Origin: Eupeodes corollae
Taxonomy: Eukaryota > Arthropoda > Insecta > Diptera > Syrphidae
Reading direction: 5' to 3'
Length of the DNA: 64,000 nucleotides
NCBI RefSeq assembly: GCF_945859685.1
Contig: NC_079149.1
Coordinates: 128,180,065-128,244,064 of the forward strand
The notes beneath the pieces were generated by a model. It made no database searches. It had not been told where the DNA came from and saw nothing but the letters and a program-made list of their open reading frames with translations. This document shows, piece after piece, positions 25,071-36,476 of the stretch. A program made the position numbers and the translations under genes. Position 1 is the first letter of the stretch. Each line of letters begins with the position of its first letter.

Positions 25071-25092
25071 GTTCACTTGATTAGACGCACAC
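25071..25092 (+). repeat. Inner direct repeat of the Tc1 left arm (putative transposase site)
   Basis: Reads GTTCACTTGATTAGACGCAC then AC, the same as the outer site at the right end (26444-26465 on the minus strand). The outer left site (23276-23291) lacks one base after GATTAGAC. The diverged right inner copy is 26249-26269 (minus). Confidence 0.75.
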
Positions 25093-25188
25093 TTTAAATT
25101 ATTTATTTGGTCGCGATCTAGTACGTAGATTTGAGTGCGCTTCAAAGTTTAAGCATTTAAGAGCATTTAATATTTTTTTTAATCAAAA

Positions 25189-26169
25189 ATGGGGAAAAAC
25201 CGCGGAATAAAAAGGAAAAACTGCCGCGTTCCATTCCGAAGGGTTTGCCAAGTATTGCAAAAAAAAAATAGGCCGAAGTGACCATGTTATAAGGGATTAC
25301 ATAAAAAACAGTGCTTCATATTGAAGGAATTACAAGGGAAAAAACCGCTTTTACTCCTCAGGACAAAAGAAAACTTATAAGAATTGCGTCAAATTCAGCT
25401 GCCTCCACCAGCAAAATAAAGGAAAAAGCGGGGATAACTGCAAGCATATCCATTGTTCGGCGAGCTATTTTGATCGCAGACCATGACATTAAAAAAAAAC
25501 TTTAAAAAAAACCTCCACTAAACGCCGTAAGAAAAGAACAGGTTGGAATTCGCACGCCTTCACATGACGTGTGATACCGAGCCTGGAAGGGTGCTGAATT
25601 GGCGAAATGTCGTTTTTTCAGATGAAAACAAATTTAATTTGGATGGCCCTGATGGGTATAACTACTATTTCCATGATGTAAGAAAAGAGGAAAAGTTTCT
25701 GACACGTCACCATTCGAGGCAAGGAGGAGTAATGGTTTGGGGAACCATTTCGTACTATGGGGCGTTCGATTTGGTGTTCGTTGCAAACAAAATGACGGGA
25801 CTTTCTCTTTTGGAATCAGCCTTCTCCGCTATGAAAGAACTGTTTGGACCTATACCTTGGATTTTTCAACAAGATAATGTGCCAATCCACAACGCTCGTA
25901 TTGTCAAAACCTTTCTGGCCGCCGAAAATGTGGAATTGTTGTCATGGTCACCTTATTCCCCTGACCTCAATATATTTGAAAATGTTTGGGGATGGCTCAC
26001 GCGTCAAATTTACGAAGGAGGTAGGCAGTATGAAACCTGTGGTGAACTAATTGTCGCCAACAAAGAAGCCTGGAAGAAGATTTCCTTAAAGTATTTAGAA
26101 AAATTCTACGATTCACTAAAAATTTTTTTTGATGTGATTTTAACACATGGTGGTTCTACAAAGTACTGA
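25189..26169 (+). pseudogene. Tc1-family transposase (DD34E type), frameshifted N-terminus
   Basis: From ATG at 25189 the N-terminal helix-turn-helix part survives only in shifting frames. 25311-25505 gives TPQDKRKLIRIASNSAASTS and the second helix-turn-helix, ending in a stop. 25543-26169 is intact for 208 residues. It contains the first catalytic aspartate in VVFSDENKFNLDGPDGYNYY, the glycine box SRQGGVMVWGTISYYG, the second aspartate in WIFQQDNVPIHNAR and the final acidic residue in YSPDLNIFENVWGWL. All three catalytic positions are kept, but the frameshifts upstream make the gene inactive as written. The long intact C-terminal half suggests limited age. Confidence 0.9.
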
Positions 26170-26474
26170 AAATATAAAAGAAACATAAAAAAAAATGAGA
26201 AAAAAGTAAATCAAAAAGTATGTGTTTCATTTTTACTACCATTTTACAGGCGCGTCCACTCAAATGAACAAAAAAAAACTTCACTTTTTCTTACGGCATA
26301 TACAAAAAAGAGAAAAAAATATCCGTTATCTTCCACTCACCTACCATTTTTTGGTGTTTTTTGTTGAGAACTTAATAAGCTTTCTAAAAAATGCAATTGC
26401 TTGATAATTCTTGCAAAAAAATCAAATTTATGTTAAAAGAAATGTGTGCGTCTAATCAAGTGAACAGACCTTTA

Positions 26475-28478
26475 TAAATAATGCAAGAGAATTATCCGGA
26501 TCGAATTGTGAGCAAGAAAAGCAATCTGATGGTTACTGCATAGTTTATCTCTTCTTGAGGAAATATATATTACTAATTTCATCCCTCTTATACCCTTTAG
26601 CTCGATATAGTTAACGTTTCAGGCAATACACTTTGGGTTAGTTCTACTTCTAAAACTCCTTCGAGCCTATTTTTTCAAAATGACTGTTTGTTTCTTTGAA
26701 CTGAATAGACTTAATAAATGAGACATAAAACGTTTCTTTAATTCTGACAGCACAGTTTCTATTTGCTCAGAAATTAAGTTGGGGTATTCCCTTTCAAAAT
26801 ATGGTAGAAGATTTTGAAAATCATTACCATTAGTAATAAGTTCACCACACAACACCGAATAAGGAATTTCGATTGAATACATTATAATTGCCCATGTTCT
26901 GCATTTCACTTATTGTGAATAAACTGTGCGAAATTGAAATTGGATGTTCCACAATTCGTTATTGTGAATTGGATTTTCAAACATGCAAATGGATGTTCTG
27001 TAATTCGGTTTGTTCCGTTTTTTGGACGCATTCAAATTACATTTTTTAATTCTGTGAATTGATCTTTGATAGCTTCGTTCTGCTAGGAATCGGAGGGTTG
27101 CAGCAAGTTTTTGAATTGATAGAATCGATGAAGGTATTATAAAAGGTTCTATTTCCCTTAGAACATATAAAGAGAGTCTTTGTTTAGTCTAAAATTGCCA
27201 TGAAAACTTAAAAAAGGAAATCAAGAATTTACTTTATACAGGTAAGACCAATATATTTGATTAATTTCGTCTTCTTATATTGTCATTTGAGTTCTGCTTC
27301 CTGTTTTCACTTAAAATTGCAAATAATATTGAATCCATCTTCACAACAGCAAACATTTTACTTCAGAAACAATATAAAAATGGAGGATCCTTCAGTTCTG
27401 ACAGTTCGAAGCAATTTCGAAGCAATTTCGAAGTTTTCGAAATCGATCGAATTGAAGAACATGTAATTTCATTGCACGTAAAATTGAAAAGTGATTTTAA
27501 TTCACTTTCGATCGAAATTCGGAATGTATTGAATTCATCATATATGTTCGTTATTATATTTCACTTCACTTTAACTTCTTGGTTGATTAAAGAATAAACA
27601 TTTTTTTTAAACACCTTGCACAAATGCTCAAGAACTCAATACTGACTTTTTTTAACATAATCTTTTATGTATATAGATTTAAGTAAGAGATTTTATTCTA
27701 ATAAGCCAATTAAAAAATTAAGCAATACACAACAAAAACAAAGCAATAAAGCAATATTTCTACCTGTCCTACTTTTAGCGAACAATAAAGGACTATCCCT
27801 AATCCTTTCCTTAATTTTGTATTAAGCTCTATCATATAATTCAAAATATTATAAAACTATATTATTTTTCGTGTGTTGTTTTCAAGAAAATTGAGTTCAA
27901 AGTTGAAACATTTTTCGAGGCAGAAATAAATGGTTTCGCAAAAATCAAAATCCTCAGACCTGGGTCAATGTATTAATTTTGTGTTATTTTTAAAATAAAG
28001 TTTGACATTTAAAATATTAAAATAATGGGCTTAACCAGTTTATTCTCACAATTAATACGCAAGAAACCAAACTTTTTTTTAAACACCACCGTCAAAAAGG
28101 AGTTTTTTTTAAATCTGATTCAGTGAAAACCGCATTTTTTCGTAGTACTAAAGCTTCAGGCTACTTATAGAAGGTATCTTTTATAAATAAACGATATTTT
28201 GTTTTTTCTTTTAGATAATCTAAAGTAGACCAATAAAATTATTTAAGAAGCTAGAGAATTTATTTAAAGGAATTTCGGAAAAAAACATCTCAAAATTTGT
28301 TGAAAATACGGTTTGCTATTTGATTAAAATTTTCAAATTTTTGTTTTTATTGTGTTGGTATACATGCCCCTAAAGTATGATGCATTTTACAGCTATATTC
28401 ACTGTTTACTTTGTCTGTGGGAGTGGCTAAGGTTCGACGTGTTTTTATAAGCTCGGCGATTTTTACTTGTTTAAAAAA
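26475..28478. other. Non-coding stretch between Tc1 and mariner
   Basis: No gene is supported. A short tandem duplication (CGAAGCAATTT twice) lies at about 27407-27430. Frames at 26667-26909 (-), 27257-27466 and 27280-27597 (+) have no recognisable motif. 28400-28470 may be the 5' UTR of the mariner element, but no 5' TIR matching the 3' end was found. Confidence 0.4.
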
Positions 28479-29597
28479 ATGGAAGAATTGAAGAGTCAAA
28501 GAATTTGTATTAAATTTTGCGTTTTAAATAAAATAAATTGTAACAAAGTGTGTGAAGTGTGTTACAAAAGCCTATGGTGAGTCTGCTATGAAAAAAACAA
28601 GTGTTTACGACTGGTATAAGCGATTCCAAGATGGCCGCGAAACACGTTAAAGATTACGAACGCTCCGTTCGACCCAGCACGTCAATAATCGATGAAAATG
28701 TGAAAAAAGTAAAAAAAAAAAAAATGGTTATGAATGATCGCCGAATCACAATTAGAGAAGTTTCTGATAAAGTTGGCATATCAATTGGCTAATCTCATAA
28801 CATTTTTTCAAATGTTTTGGGCATGAGACGAGTGGCAGCAAAATTAATTCCAAAACTGCTGAATTTTGATCAAAAAACAATCGCATGAGCATCGCTTAGT
28901 AGCTGTTAAATGACGTCAACCACGATCCAAGTTTGCTTGAAAGGGTCATAACTGGTGATGAAACATGGATGTACGGCTATGATGTCGAAACCAAAGCACA
29001 ATCGTGCACCTGGAAGTCACCAAGGGCGAAGAAAGCACGTCAAGTTCGATCGAATGTGAAGGTTTTGATTACTGTTTTCTTCGATTATAATGGTACATCA
29101 AGAGTACAAGGTCGTACAGTAAGTTAATAAGGAGTATTACCCTCAAGTGATGCGACGTTTGCGTGAAGCAATCAGAAAAACACGCTCGGATTTATGGAAA
29201 AGCAATTCATGGCCTTTGCACGACGATACCGCACCTGCTTACTCATTGTTGCTTGTTCTTAATTTTCTGGCCAAAAACAATACCGTAGTCATGCCCCAAC
29301 CTCCATATTTACCAGATATGGCTCCATGTGACTTTTTCCTTTTTCAAAAGTTGAAGAGGCCCATGAAAGGACGGTGTTTTTCCTCGATTGAAGAGATAAA
29401 GGTCGAATCGTTGATAATGCTAAAGGGCATATCGAAACCTGAATTCCAAGAGCGCTTCGAAGATTTGAAAAAACGCTTGCATAAGTGTATTATATCTGGG
29501 GGATTACTTTGAAGGGGACCACATCGATGTAAACGAATAAGTAAATATTTTTTTGAAAAAACGAAAATTCCGAGTACTTTTTGAACAGATCTCGTAT
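28479..29597 (+). mobile_element. mariner element, 5' TIR not found, transposase broken
   Basis: From ATG at 28479 the reading frame starts MEELKSQRICIKFCVLN and, through frameshifts, continues the mariner helix-turn-helix (KKTSVYDWYKRFQDGR-like). It then reads NDRRITIREVSDKVGISIG. The catalytic region keeps ITGDETWMYGYDVETKAQS (first D), LHDDTAPAYS (second D; the family has HDN) and PPYLPDMAPCDFFLFQKLKR (third D of DD34D). The end reads CIISGG then, after a frameshift, DYFEGDHIDVNE with a stop at 29538-29540. The 3' terminus TTTTTGAACAGATCTCGTAT at 29578-29597 is a typical mariner end. At least three frameshifts or stops make it inactive. Confidence 0.9.
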
Positions 29598-29599
29598 AT

Positions 29600-31785
29600 A
29601 TGTTAAAAAATACTTTTAAATCATATGCTCGGGTTATCTAAGAGTACTTAAACATAAAGATTATAAGGATGAATAAAGAGACTTTTTTCCGCTTGTACAC
29701 CACTGTGCGCCGCCGGCCTTGTCACAAATTAATGTTACAATAACAAAAAATTCACACCAACAATATGATTTTTTTTATTAATATTTAAACCTTTCAAGCT
29801 CACGATGTACATATTATCCAAACCTGGATAAGAACACAAGTCAATGATAAATCTTTTTTTATAAATTTGCATCCATTTGAGTTTAAACTAAACTTGTTTT
29901 ATAAAAACTTGAACATTAACTGACATACAAAAAGCAATTAAAAAAAAGACACACTTGCATGCTCTGTACTTATATATAAATGGCATGATATGATGAATAT
30001 CTCATAAAAAAGTTTAATGAACAAACTTGAATGGGTATAAAATAGGTTAGGTAAAATAAATTGGTTTGGGTGGTGATAACATTGGCAAAAATTGAAGGAG
30101 AATCTTGACTTTTTCTAAAGTAATACTTTAAACTTAAATAAATTTAAGATTTTAGGATCACAACACATCATTTATATTTTCTAAAGCCTTTGTTATGGTA
30201 AAAAGAACCAAACATCATGAGACTTATAGATACACCGGATAGTGGTGGTGGCTTGTTTTCAGTTTTTATTTTTGTATTTTTATATTTTTAGAAGGTACAC
30301 ATATGAAAGTTCTCAATTCAAGCGACAAAAGATAAATAGGGAATATAACCCCTTGTATTTTTATGGTTTATCAAGTAAAACAAACTTTTTTTAATCTTTA
30401 TTTAACACCATCATGAATTTTGTTGACTCAAGCGTGCATTGGGGAAAAAAGTAAATTTTGACATTATCATCACCCTCGGGTTTTGAAAATATTAAAACAT
30501 TAATATTCAATGTTAAGGAAAGAAATACGTGTTTGTAATAATAATAATAACAAATTGTAGGTAACTGACAATTTAAAGACCTCAAGGAGTTGTATTTTCT
30601 TAGTCGTTTAATACTAGGGTTTTCGATATTTCACACAAGGAAGTACTAATCTCAATATTATTCAATTAACTTTTGTTCATTTGCGATAAATACAATCAAT
30701 TATAGATTGTTATTATTTATCACGTTACTTATAACCTTGAACTTCAAAAATGAAAGAAATGACAAGTTAATTTGTAAAATAGACGAAAGTGTCAATCATT
30801 TGATTTTATATAAACGTACATACGTACGAAGTTAAAAAATGAATAACTCATGACAATGACCTGAAAATCAATAACTTCAGTCTGGAGAAACTGGTTAGAG
30901 ACACAAATACTCTTTCCAAACATTTAAATCAGAAAAAAAGAACAACACAAATTTGAAGAAAAGCAGTGAAACTGCGGTAGAATTATTGATTTTTGTTTTC
31001 TTCGTTGAACTGAGGTCATTTGTGGTTAATTAAAATTAACACACATAAAATGAATAAGAAAACAACAACGTAGTTTTTTATGACGATTTAATATTCGAAA
31101 AAAACGTTTTATGATGAAATTCCTATAAACTATAAAAAAAAAAACGAAGCCGGAATGGGTTTATTTTAAGAAGGTTTCCACATTCTGTCGCTCTCACTAG
31201 CTTTTTATCACACGTTCATTTGCCAATAAAAAAAAATAATCTCAAGGAATGTAATTTTGTTCACACTTGGATGATCATAGAGTCGTCGGTCGTTGAAAAG
31301 GGAAACCCCACTAACAAAAAGAAATTGAATGCATTTTTTAATCAAAGAGTACGTATTGTAAAGTATTGAAAAACGAACTCTACCATTAAACCTGTGTGCT
31401 TTTTGGTTAAGTACAAGTCATACTAAGAAATTTCCTTTGAAAATTTTAAGTACCAGAACCGATTTTCGTACCTTTGTGTATTTCAATTCCTTTTTTACTT
31501 TGATTCTTTTCAATTCCTTATGTACTTGAACTTTCCTTTGTATAGAATCATTAATTTCTTGGTTTCAAGAGACCTTGTTCACGCGAATCATCCAAAGAAT
31601 CTAGACGCATTAAAAACTAACATTAATCAAGATATCTTCCTAAAGCAACCATGTGAATGATATTATTTTTCATACTTCATAGCAAAGTCCATCTTTTAAA
31701 TAAAATCCTTATCAAAAATGTATCACTTTGTTTTATCAAAACCGAAAAACCAAGTGCCTCTCAAAATAGTGAAAATAAAAAACCA
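29600..31785. other. AT-rich non-coding stretch
   Basis: No gene, RNA or bounded repeat is supported. The frame 30391-30585 (-) has no motif. The 5' part and 5' TIR of the Transib-like relic that starts near 31790 were sought here and not found. Confidence 0.4.
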
Positions 31786-31789
31786 GGAA

Positions 31790-33466
31790 AAACACAAAAT
31801 GATTTTAATTTATTTAGTTATTGGTCTTAGAGACGTAAGGTTGATGATCTTATCAAAAACAGAAGTCGAGAAGAACTGTCGTTGGCCACCCAAATTAAAT
31901 TAAGGAGCGAGGGTAAAAAAGATTCGGCTTCAATTGTGAGACGATTGTCTGCTGCTTCTCCTCAAAGAGGTACACATTTTAAAAAAGCACATGAGTCTTC
32001 CTTTCAGGAGCCGGCAAAATTATCTGAAAATCAGGCACTTGCCCTTGTAGCTTATGCAGCTCTTTCAACAGTCAACACACAAGTATAAAATTTTGCGTCA
32101 GCAAGCCGAAGCACAACAATTCAAATTCTATCCAGCTTACAATAAAGTTCAGGATGCCAAAAAATTATGTTATCCCTCTGGTATTGTTATAACAGAACTA
32201 GCAGCCGAAATAAACTTCCAATCCCTTCTCGACCACACTATCATTAGTCTTTGTGAAGGTCAAAAGGAAGTTTTTAAAGCTTTGAACTTAGCGCAAAATT
32301 TAGCAATAAAAACTATCATTAAGTGGGGATGTGATGAAGCTGAACAATCAAGGTATCGACAAACATTTTCTGAAGAGCAAAACACGGATGAAAGCTTATT
32401 CAGCATATCAATGGTTCCAATACAAATTTTCTGTGGCGATTACGATCTAAAAAATATATACTATAATACTTGGCAAAACCCTTCACCATCTTCGACTAGA
32501 CATTGTCGTCCTATTAAATTTATATTTGCTAAGGAATCAGCTGATGTAATAACTAGGGAAGAAACGCTAATTGAAAACCAAATTGCAGATCTCTCTCCAA
32601 CAAAAGTGACAATTTTTAATACAGAAGTATCTGTTGAATGCATGATATTATGAATAATTCACGGAAAAGTCTGTAACGCTGTTTCATCTTGTGCTTCAGC
32701 ACAAAGATGCTATTTGTGTGAAGCAGGCCCAGTAAAATGAATAATCCCTTATGCATAGCAGAAAAGCCCTTGAATACCAACTTTCTTTCTTTTGAACTAT
32801 CCACACTTCACTCGTGGATACGATTTTTCGAAAGTTTGCTAGACATTTCTTACAGATTACAAATTTAAAAATGGTAAGTGCGTGGCCTAGAGAGCATGCA
32901 AACATTTTTAGAAAAAAAGAAACTTGTTCAGTACAGGTTAAGAAGAGAGTTGGGCCTACTAATAGATATGCCAAAACAGCAAACCGGCAACACGACTGAT
33001 GGCAGCACTGCTCGTAAATTTAGGAATAGTGAAATATCTTCCGAGATAATTGGTGTCAGTTTAGAGCTTATCAAGCGGTTTCATCTTATACTACAGAGCC
33101 TGAACTGTGGCTTCAAAATAAACGTTGAAAAGTTCTATGAAAACTCCAAAAAACACGTGAACTATATCTTGCAGAATATTCTTGGTATTCAATGCCTGTT
33201 AGCGTCCAAAAAGTACTTTTCCATGGGAAAGATATACTAGCATCATCTATTGTTCCGATTGGCCAGTTCTCTGAAGAGCTACAGAGGCGCGTAACAAACA
33301 CAACAGGAAATACAGAAAATCATTTACCGGGAAAACATGACGGATTGACACCAATACTGATTTACTGCATAGGCTCCTTTTTACCCCTTATAAATTCAAA
33401 AGCATCAAGACTACAATTCCCGGTATTGGTGATTAAAATTTTACAAAGGAGTTATGATGGTACTTA
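31790..33466 (+). pseudogene. Transib/RAG1-like transposase relic
   Basis: Successive frames encode recognisable Transib-type segments. These are RRKVDDLIKNRSREEL then ATQIKLRSEGKKDSASIVRR (31840-31945); IKWGCDEAEQSRYRQTF with the first catalytic aspartate (about 32320-32370); ESLFSISMVPIQI and WQNPSPSSTRHCRPIKFIF (32390-32530); KVCNAVSSCASAQRCYLC (about 32665-32720); WQVRGLESMQTFLEKKK-like sequence (about 32870); TGNTTDGSTARKFRNSEISS (about 32980-33040); and IVPIGQFSEELQ with the final glutamate (about 33250). The usual DGKVCN aspartate is histidine here (IIHGKVCN). With at least four frameshifts it is dead. Identification rests on my knowledge of the family, in which the RAG1 catalytic core is related to Transib. 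Ends were not found. Confidence 0.7.
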
Positions 33467-33862
33467 AAAATTCTAAGTTCTAAGAGATTTATATTTAAAT
33501 TGAATCATTCACTTTACATGTATGCCAATCTAATTTTAATAGTTTCTTGAAATCGAATGATTTTGAAACTCTATTACCAATGTGTGTTTCGAATTTCAAT
33601 TGATTCTAAATATTTTCCAAATCATTCGAGTGATTTATCAAAACCGACAAATTAATTACTTGTCCCTTTAATCCCTTTTTAAGTAGAAAAGTGAAATAAA
33701 ATTAAAAAAAATAATAGAAAGGCATCAAGACCCAAATTCCCGGTATTGATGCTTAAAATTTTACAAAGAAGTTATGCTGGTCAAAGCAACAAGAAATGTG
33801 CACTTGAATTGAACGACATAATTTTCAAGTCTGCCGATCTGGTTCAAATAGTTTCTTGAAAT
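33403..33862 (+). repeat. Tandem duplication of the Transib relic's 3' tail
   Basis: 33403-33466 (GCATCAAGACTACAATTCCC...ATGGT) is repeated at 33721-33785 (GCATCAAGACCCAAATTCCC...CTGGT). Both copies run on to TAGTTTCTTGAAAT (33537 region and 33849-33862), giving a repeat unit of about 318 bp. The second copy is interrupted at that point by the LINE at 33863-36462 and resumes at 36477. Confidence 0.65.
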
Positions 33863-36462
33863 GGAAGTTGTGAAGGAGACGCTAAAGGGGAGTATACCTT
33901 CATTAGAGGAACTAGTTGTTCTGTCATTGACTATTGCTTCATATCTGGAAAATGGAATGATGTCATAAGTAATTATGAAGTAGGAGTCGAAACGTTTTCA
34001 GATCATATGCCGCTTGAAATAGCACTTTCGTGTACAACATCACAATCTCCAGTCAATACAAGACAGCTTAACCTTGTTCCAAAACTGATTTGGAATGATA
34101 GGAACCGAAAGAGACGCTTGGAAATTTGGATATTCGTGCTGATATAAACACCCTTCTAGAAACGATTAAGAAAGCAAACCCGAAAAACAATCCGCAAAAA
34201 AATAAAGCATTAATTAAACAAAAATGGTTTGATGTTGAATGCATGGAAGCAAGGAAATAGTCGTTTAATTACCTCAATCTTTTAAGAACCCACAACCTAC
34301 AGATTTTTAGAAAATTATATACGGATGCGAATAGGAACTTTAAACGATTATGTTACGCCAAGAGAGTTTCCTTTGAAAATTTAAATATTGCTGTTATAAA
34401 TAACACCCGCTCATCTTCAGAGTTTTGGAAAGCTGTTAAGCATCTTAATGGAAAAATAAATACTATAGCTCTGGGTTTGCAGGCATCTGATCTTAGAGAC
34501 TACTTCATCAGCCTTCTCAATCGCTCAGCAAATGGTCCTTTGGTGCAATATGCAGCTCCCTCGATCCTCGATGAGTACTTAGATGCACCTTTTTCGATCC
34601 AAGAAGTAATAGAAGTTGTTGCAAATGCAAAATTAAACAAAGCCCCAGGGGATGACCGGATCCCCTTTGAATTCTTCAAACTACAGAGGGACTTCTTTCT
34701 TAACACCTGCGCTTAGCTATTTGCTGGACTTATTCACAACAGACTATCGAAGTGGGTGGAGGACAAGAACATTCTTTCGGAATTCCAGGCTGGTTTCAGG
34801 AAAAGTTATTCAACCATAGACCATATTTTCTCACTGCTGAACATTGCTGATCTTTATAAAAGGAAGCAGAAGAAATTATACGCTTTCTTTATAGACTTCC
34901 GTGCAGCTTTTGACTCTGTCGACCGTCAAGCTCTCTTTTACAAGCTCTCTGTATCAGGTGTGTCAAGTAAAGTTATAAACGTGCTAAGAGCGTTTGGGAT
35001 GGAGAGTCTATATCCGAGGAGTTTGCAACAATAACTGGTCTTAAGCAAGGCTGTATTCTTAGCGCGCTCCTATTTATAATTTTCATAAATGATATTACTG
35101 ATGAAGTGAGAGGTGGAATCACTGTAGAAGGATTGACTGTTCCAGCCCTTATGTATGCAGATGACATCGTGCTATTCTCCGAAACAGTAGATGGCATGCA
35201 GCTGATGATAAACAGGCTTGCGATATATTGCAATCGATGGAATCTGGAAGTTAATTTGCAAAAATCGAAGATGATGATTTTCAGAGGTGGGGGTGGCAGA
35301 TATTCAAGAAATGAGAAGTGGAAATATAATGGACAGACAATCGACATTGTGCGTGAGTACAAATACCTAGGAGTTTTGGTAACCTCAACCCTGAATATGA
35401 GACAACATCTGGAAGGAAAATTGGCGGAGGCCAAGCGCAATCTCTTCGTTATGGGGAAGGTGCTTCAGAAACAGGTATGTTGAGCACAGTGCTAAGCAAA
35501 AGTTGTTTCGCTCTACAGCCCTGTCAATCCTGCTCTACGGAACGCAAGTTTGGGGATATTCCGCCTCTGAATCTGTGGAAAATTTCTAAGATATTTTGTG
35601 AAAAGAATACTTTGTATACCAAAAACTACCCCAAACTACATTGTTTACATAGAAACAGGTACACCACCTTTGATTATGGACACCCTCGCAATACACTTCA
35701 ACTATATTGTAAAGGTATTTGAAATGGATGGTAATCGGATACCAAAAAAAGTTCTAAGAGCAGCTATCCAAGGAAAAGGATCAATGTTCGAAGAATGGAC
35801 TAACCTCGCCGAAACATGTGGTACAACCATGAACATATCCTCAAGGGAACAACCGTCAATGCTAAGGAGAAAGTTCAATGAGATCCTCGAAAAGTTTGGA
35901 AGCATCTTGTTTGCTAGATGCTACTATAATCGTCTTAACTATAACCTTCAACAGAACTCGTACCTTCTAAATAAGAACTCATTAAATAAAATAAATATTA
36001 TTTTCAAAGCAAGAGGAGAATTGCTCAGTCTCAACTTTGTACCCCACCGATCAGATCTGCCTTTACTGTGTAGTCTATGTAACTTGAAAGCACGTGAAGA
36101 TACATTTCATTTTATTGCAATATGTCCTGTTCTGATTGAAATTCGGTTTTGATACTTCAACAAACGCAACTTGGAAGAAGGAGAAATGCTCAGCATTCTC
36201 AACGGCGACCAGGGATGGGATGGACTTTACAACTATGTTATCACAGCACTGCGTTATAGAAAAGCTATTATTGAAGAAGATTTTTAATTATATAAAATAG
36301 TAAACAAAACAAATTTTAACAATTTCTGAATTTTTTCAATGAATTCATATTATAATATTTCACTCTGGTATACGGCAAAATAGGCCATAACAATTAGGCT
36401 TTAGAAGTTAATATTATGTAATGTTATTATTCTAAGAAATAAAGAAGTCAATTTAACTAAAC
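33863..36462 (+). mobile_element. 5'-truncated LINE with 14-bp target-site duplication
   Basis: TAGTTTCTTGAAAT occurs directly at both ends (33849-33862 and 36463-36476), a perfect 14-bp duplication that fixes the insertion at 33863-36462 (2,600 bp). In order the element encodes the end of the APE endonuclease (GTSCSVIDYCFISGKW and TFSDHMPLEIALS, 33905-34035), the linker (NKAPGDDRIPFEFFKLQRDF, 34636-34700), and the reverse transcriptase. The latter shows FQAGFRKSYSTIDHIFSL, FFIDFRAAFDSVDRQALF, LKQGCILSALLFIIFINDI and an intact catalytic box LMYADDIVLF at 35150-35180, then REYKYLGVLV. The C-terminal region has ETGTPPLIMDTLAIHF and the knuckle CSLCNLKAREDTFHFIAICP (36070-36130). Stops and frameshifts near 34716, 35033, 35480 and 36152 inactivate it. 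It is the same family as 18090-20125. Confidence 0.9.
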
Positions 36463-36476
36463 TAGTTTCTTGAAAT

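Larger units (their letters stand above)
23269..26472 (+). mobile_element. Tc1-type transposon with IR/DR ends, interrupted by a foldback element
   Basis: TA flanks both ends (23267-23268 and 26473-26474). The left end reads AAGTTCTGTTCACTTGATTA and the right, reverse-complemented, reads AAGGTCTGTTCACTTGATTA. Each arm carries a second, inner copy of GTTCACTTGATTAGAC: 25071-25092 on the left and a diverged copy at 26249-26269 on the right. The DNA between outer and inner copies is itself inverted between arms (24911-25070 against 26270-26430). This is the IR/DR layout of some Tc1 elements. The left arm contains a 1,596-bp insertion at 23315-24910. Without it the element is about 1.6 kb, a normal Tc1 length. 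Confidence 0.88.

Noticed and set aside
27280..27597. 105-codon frame with SNFE repeats
   Set aside because: The repeats come from a short tandem DNA duplication, with no family signal.
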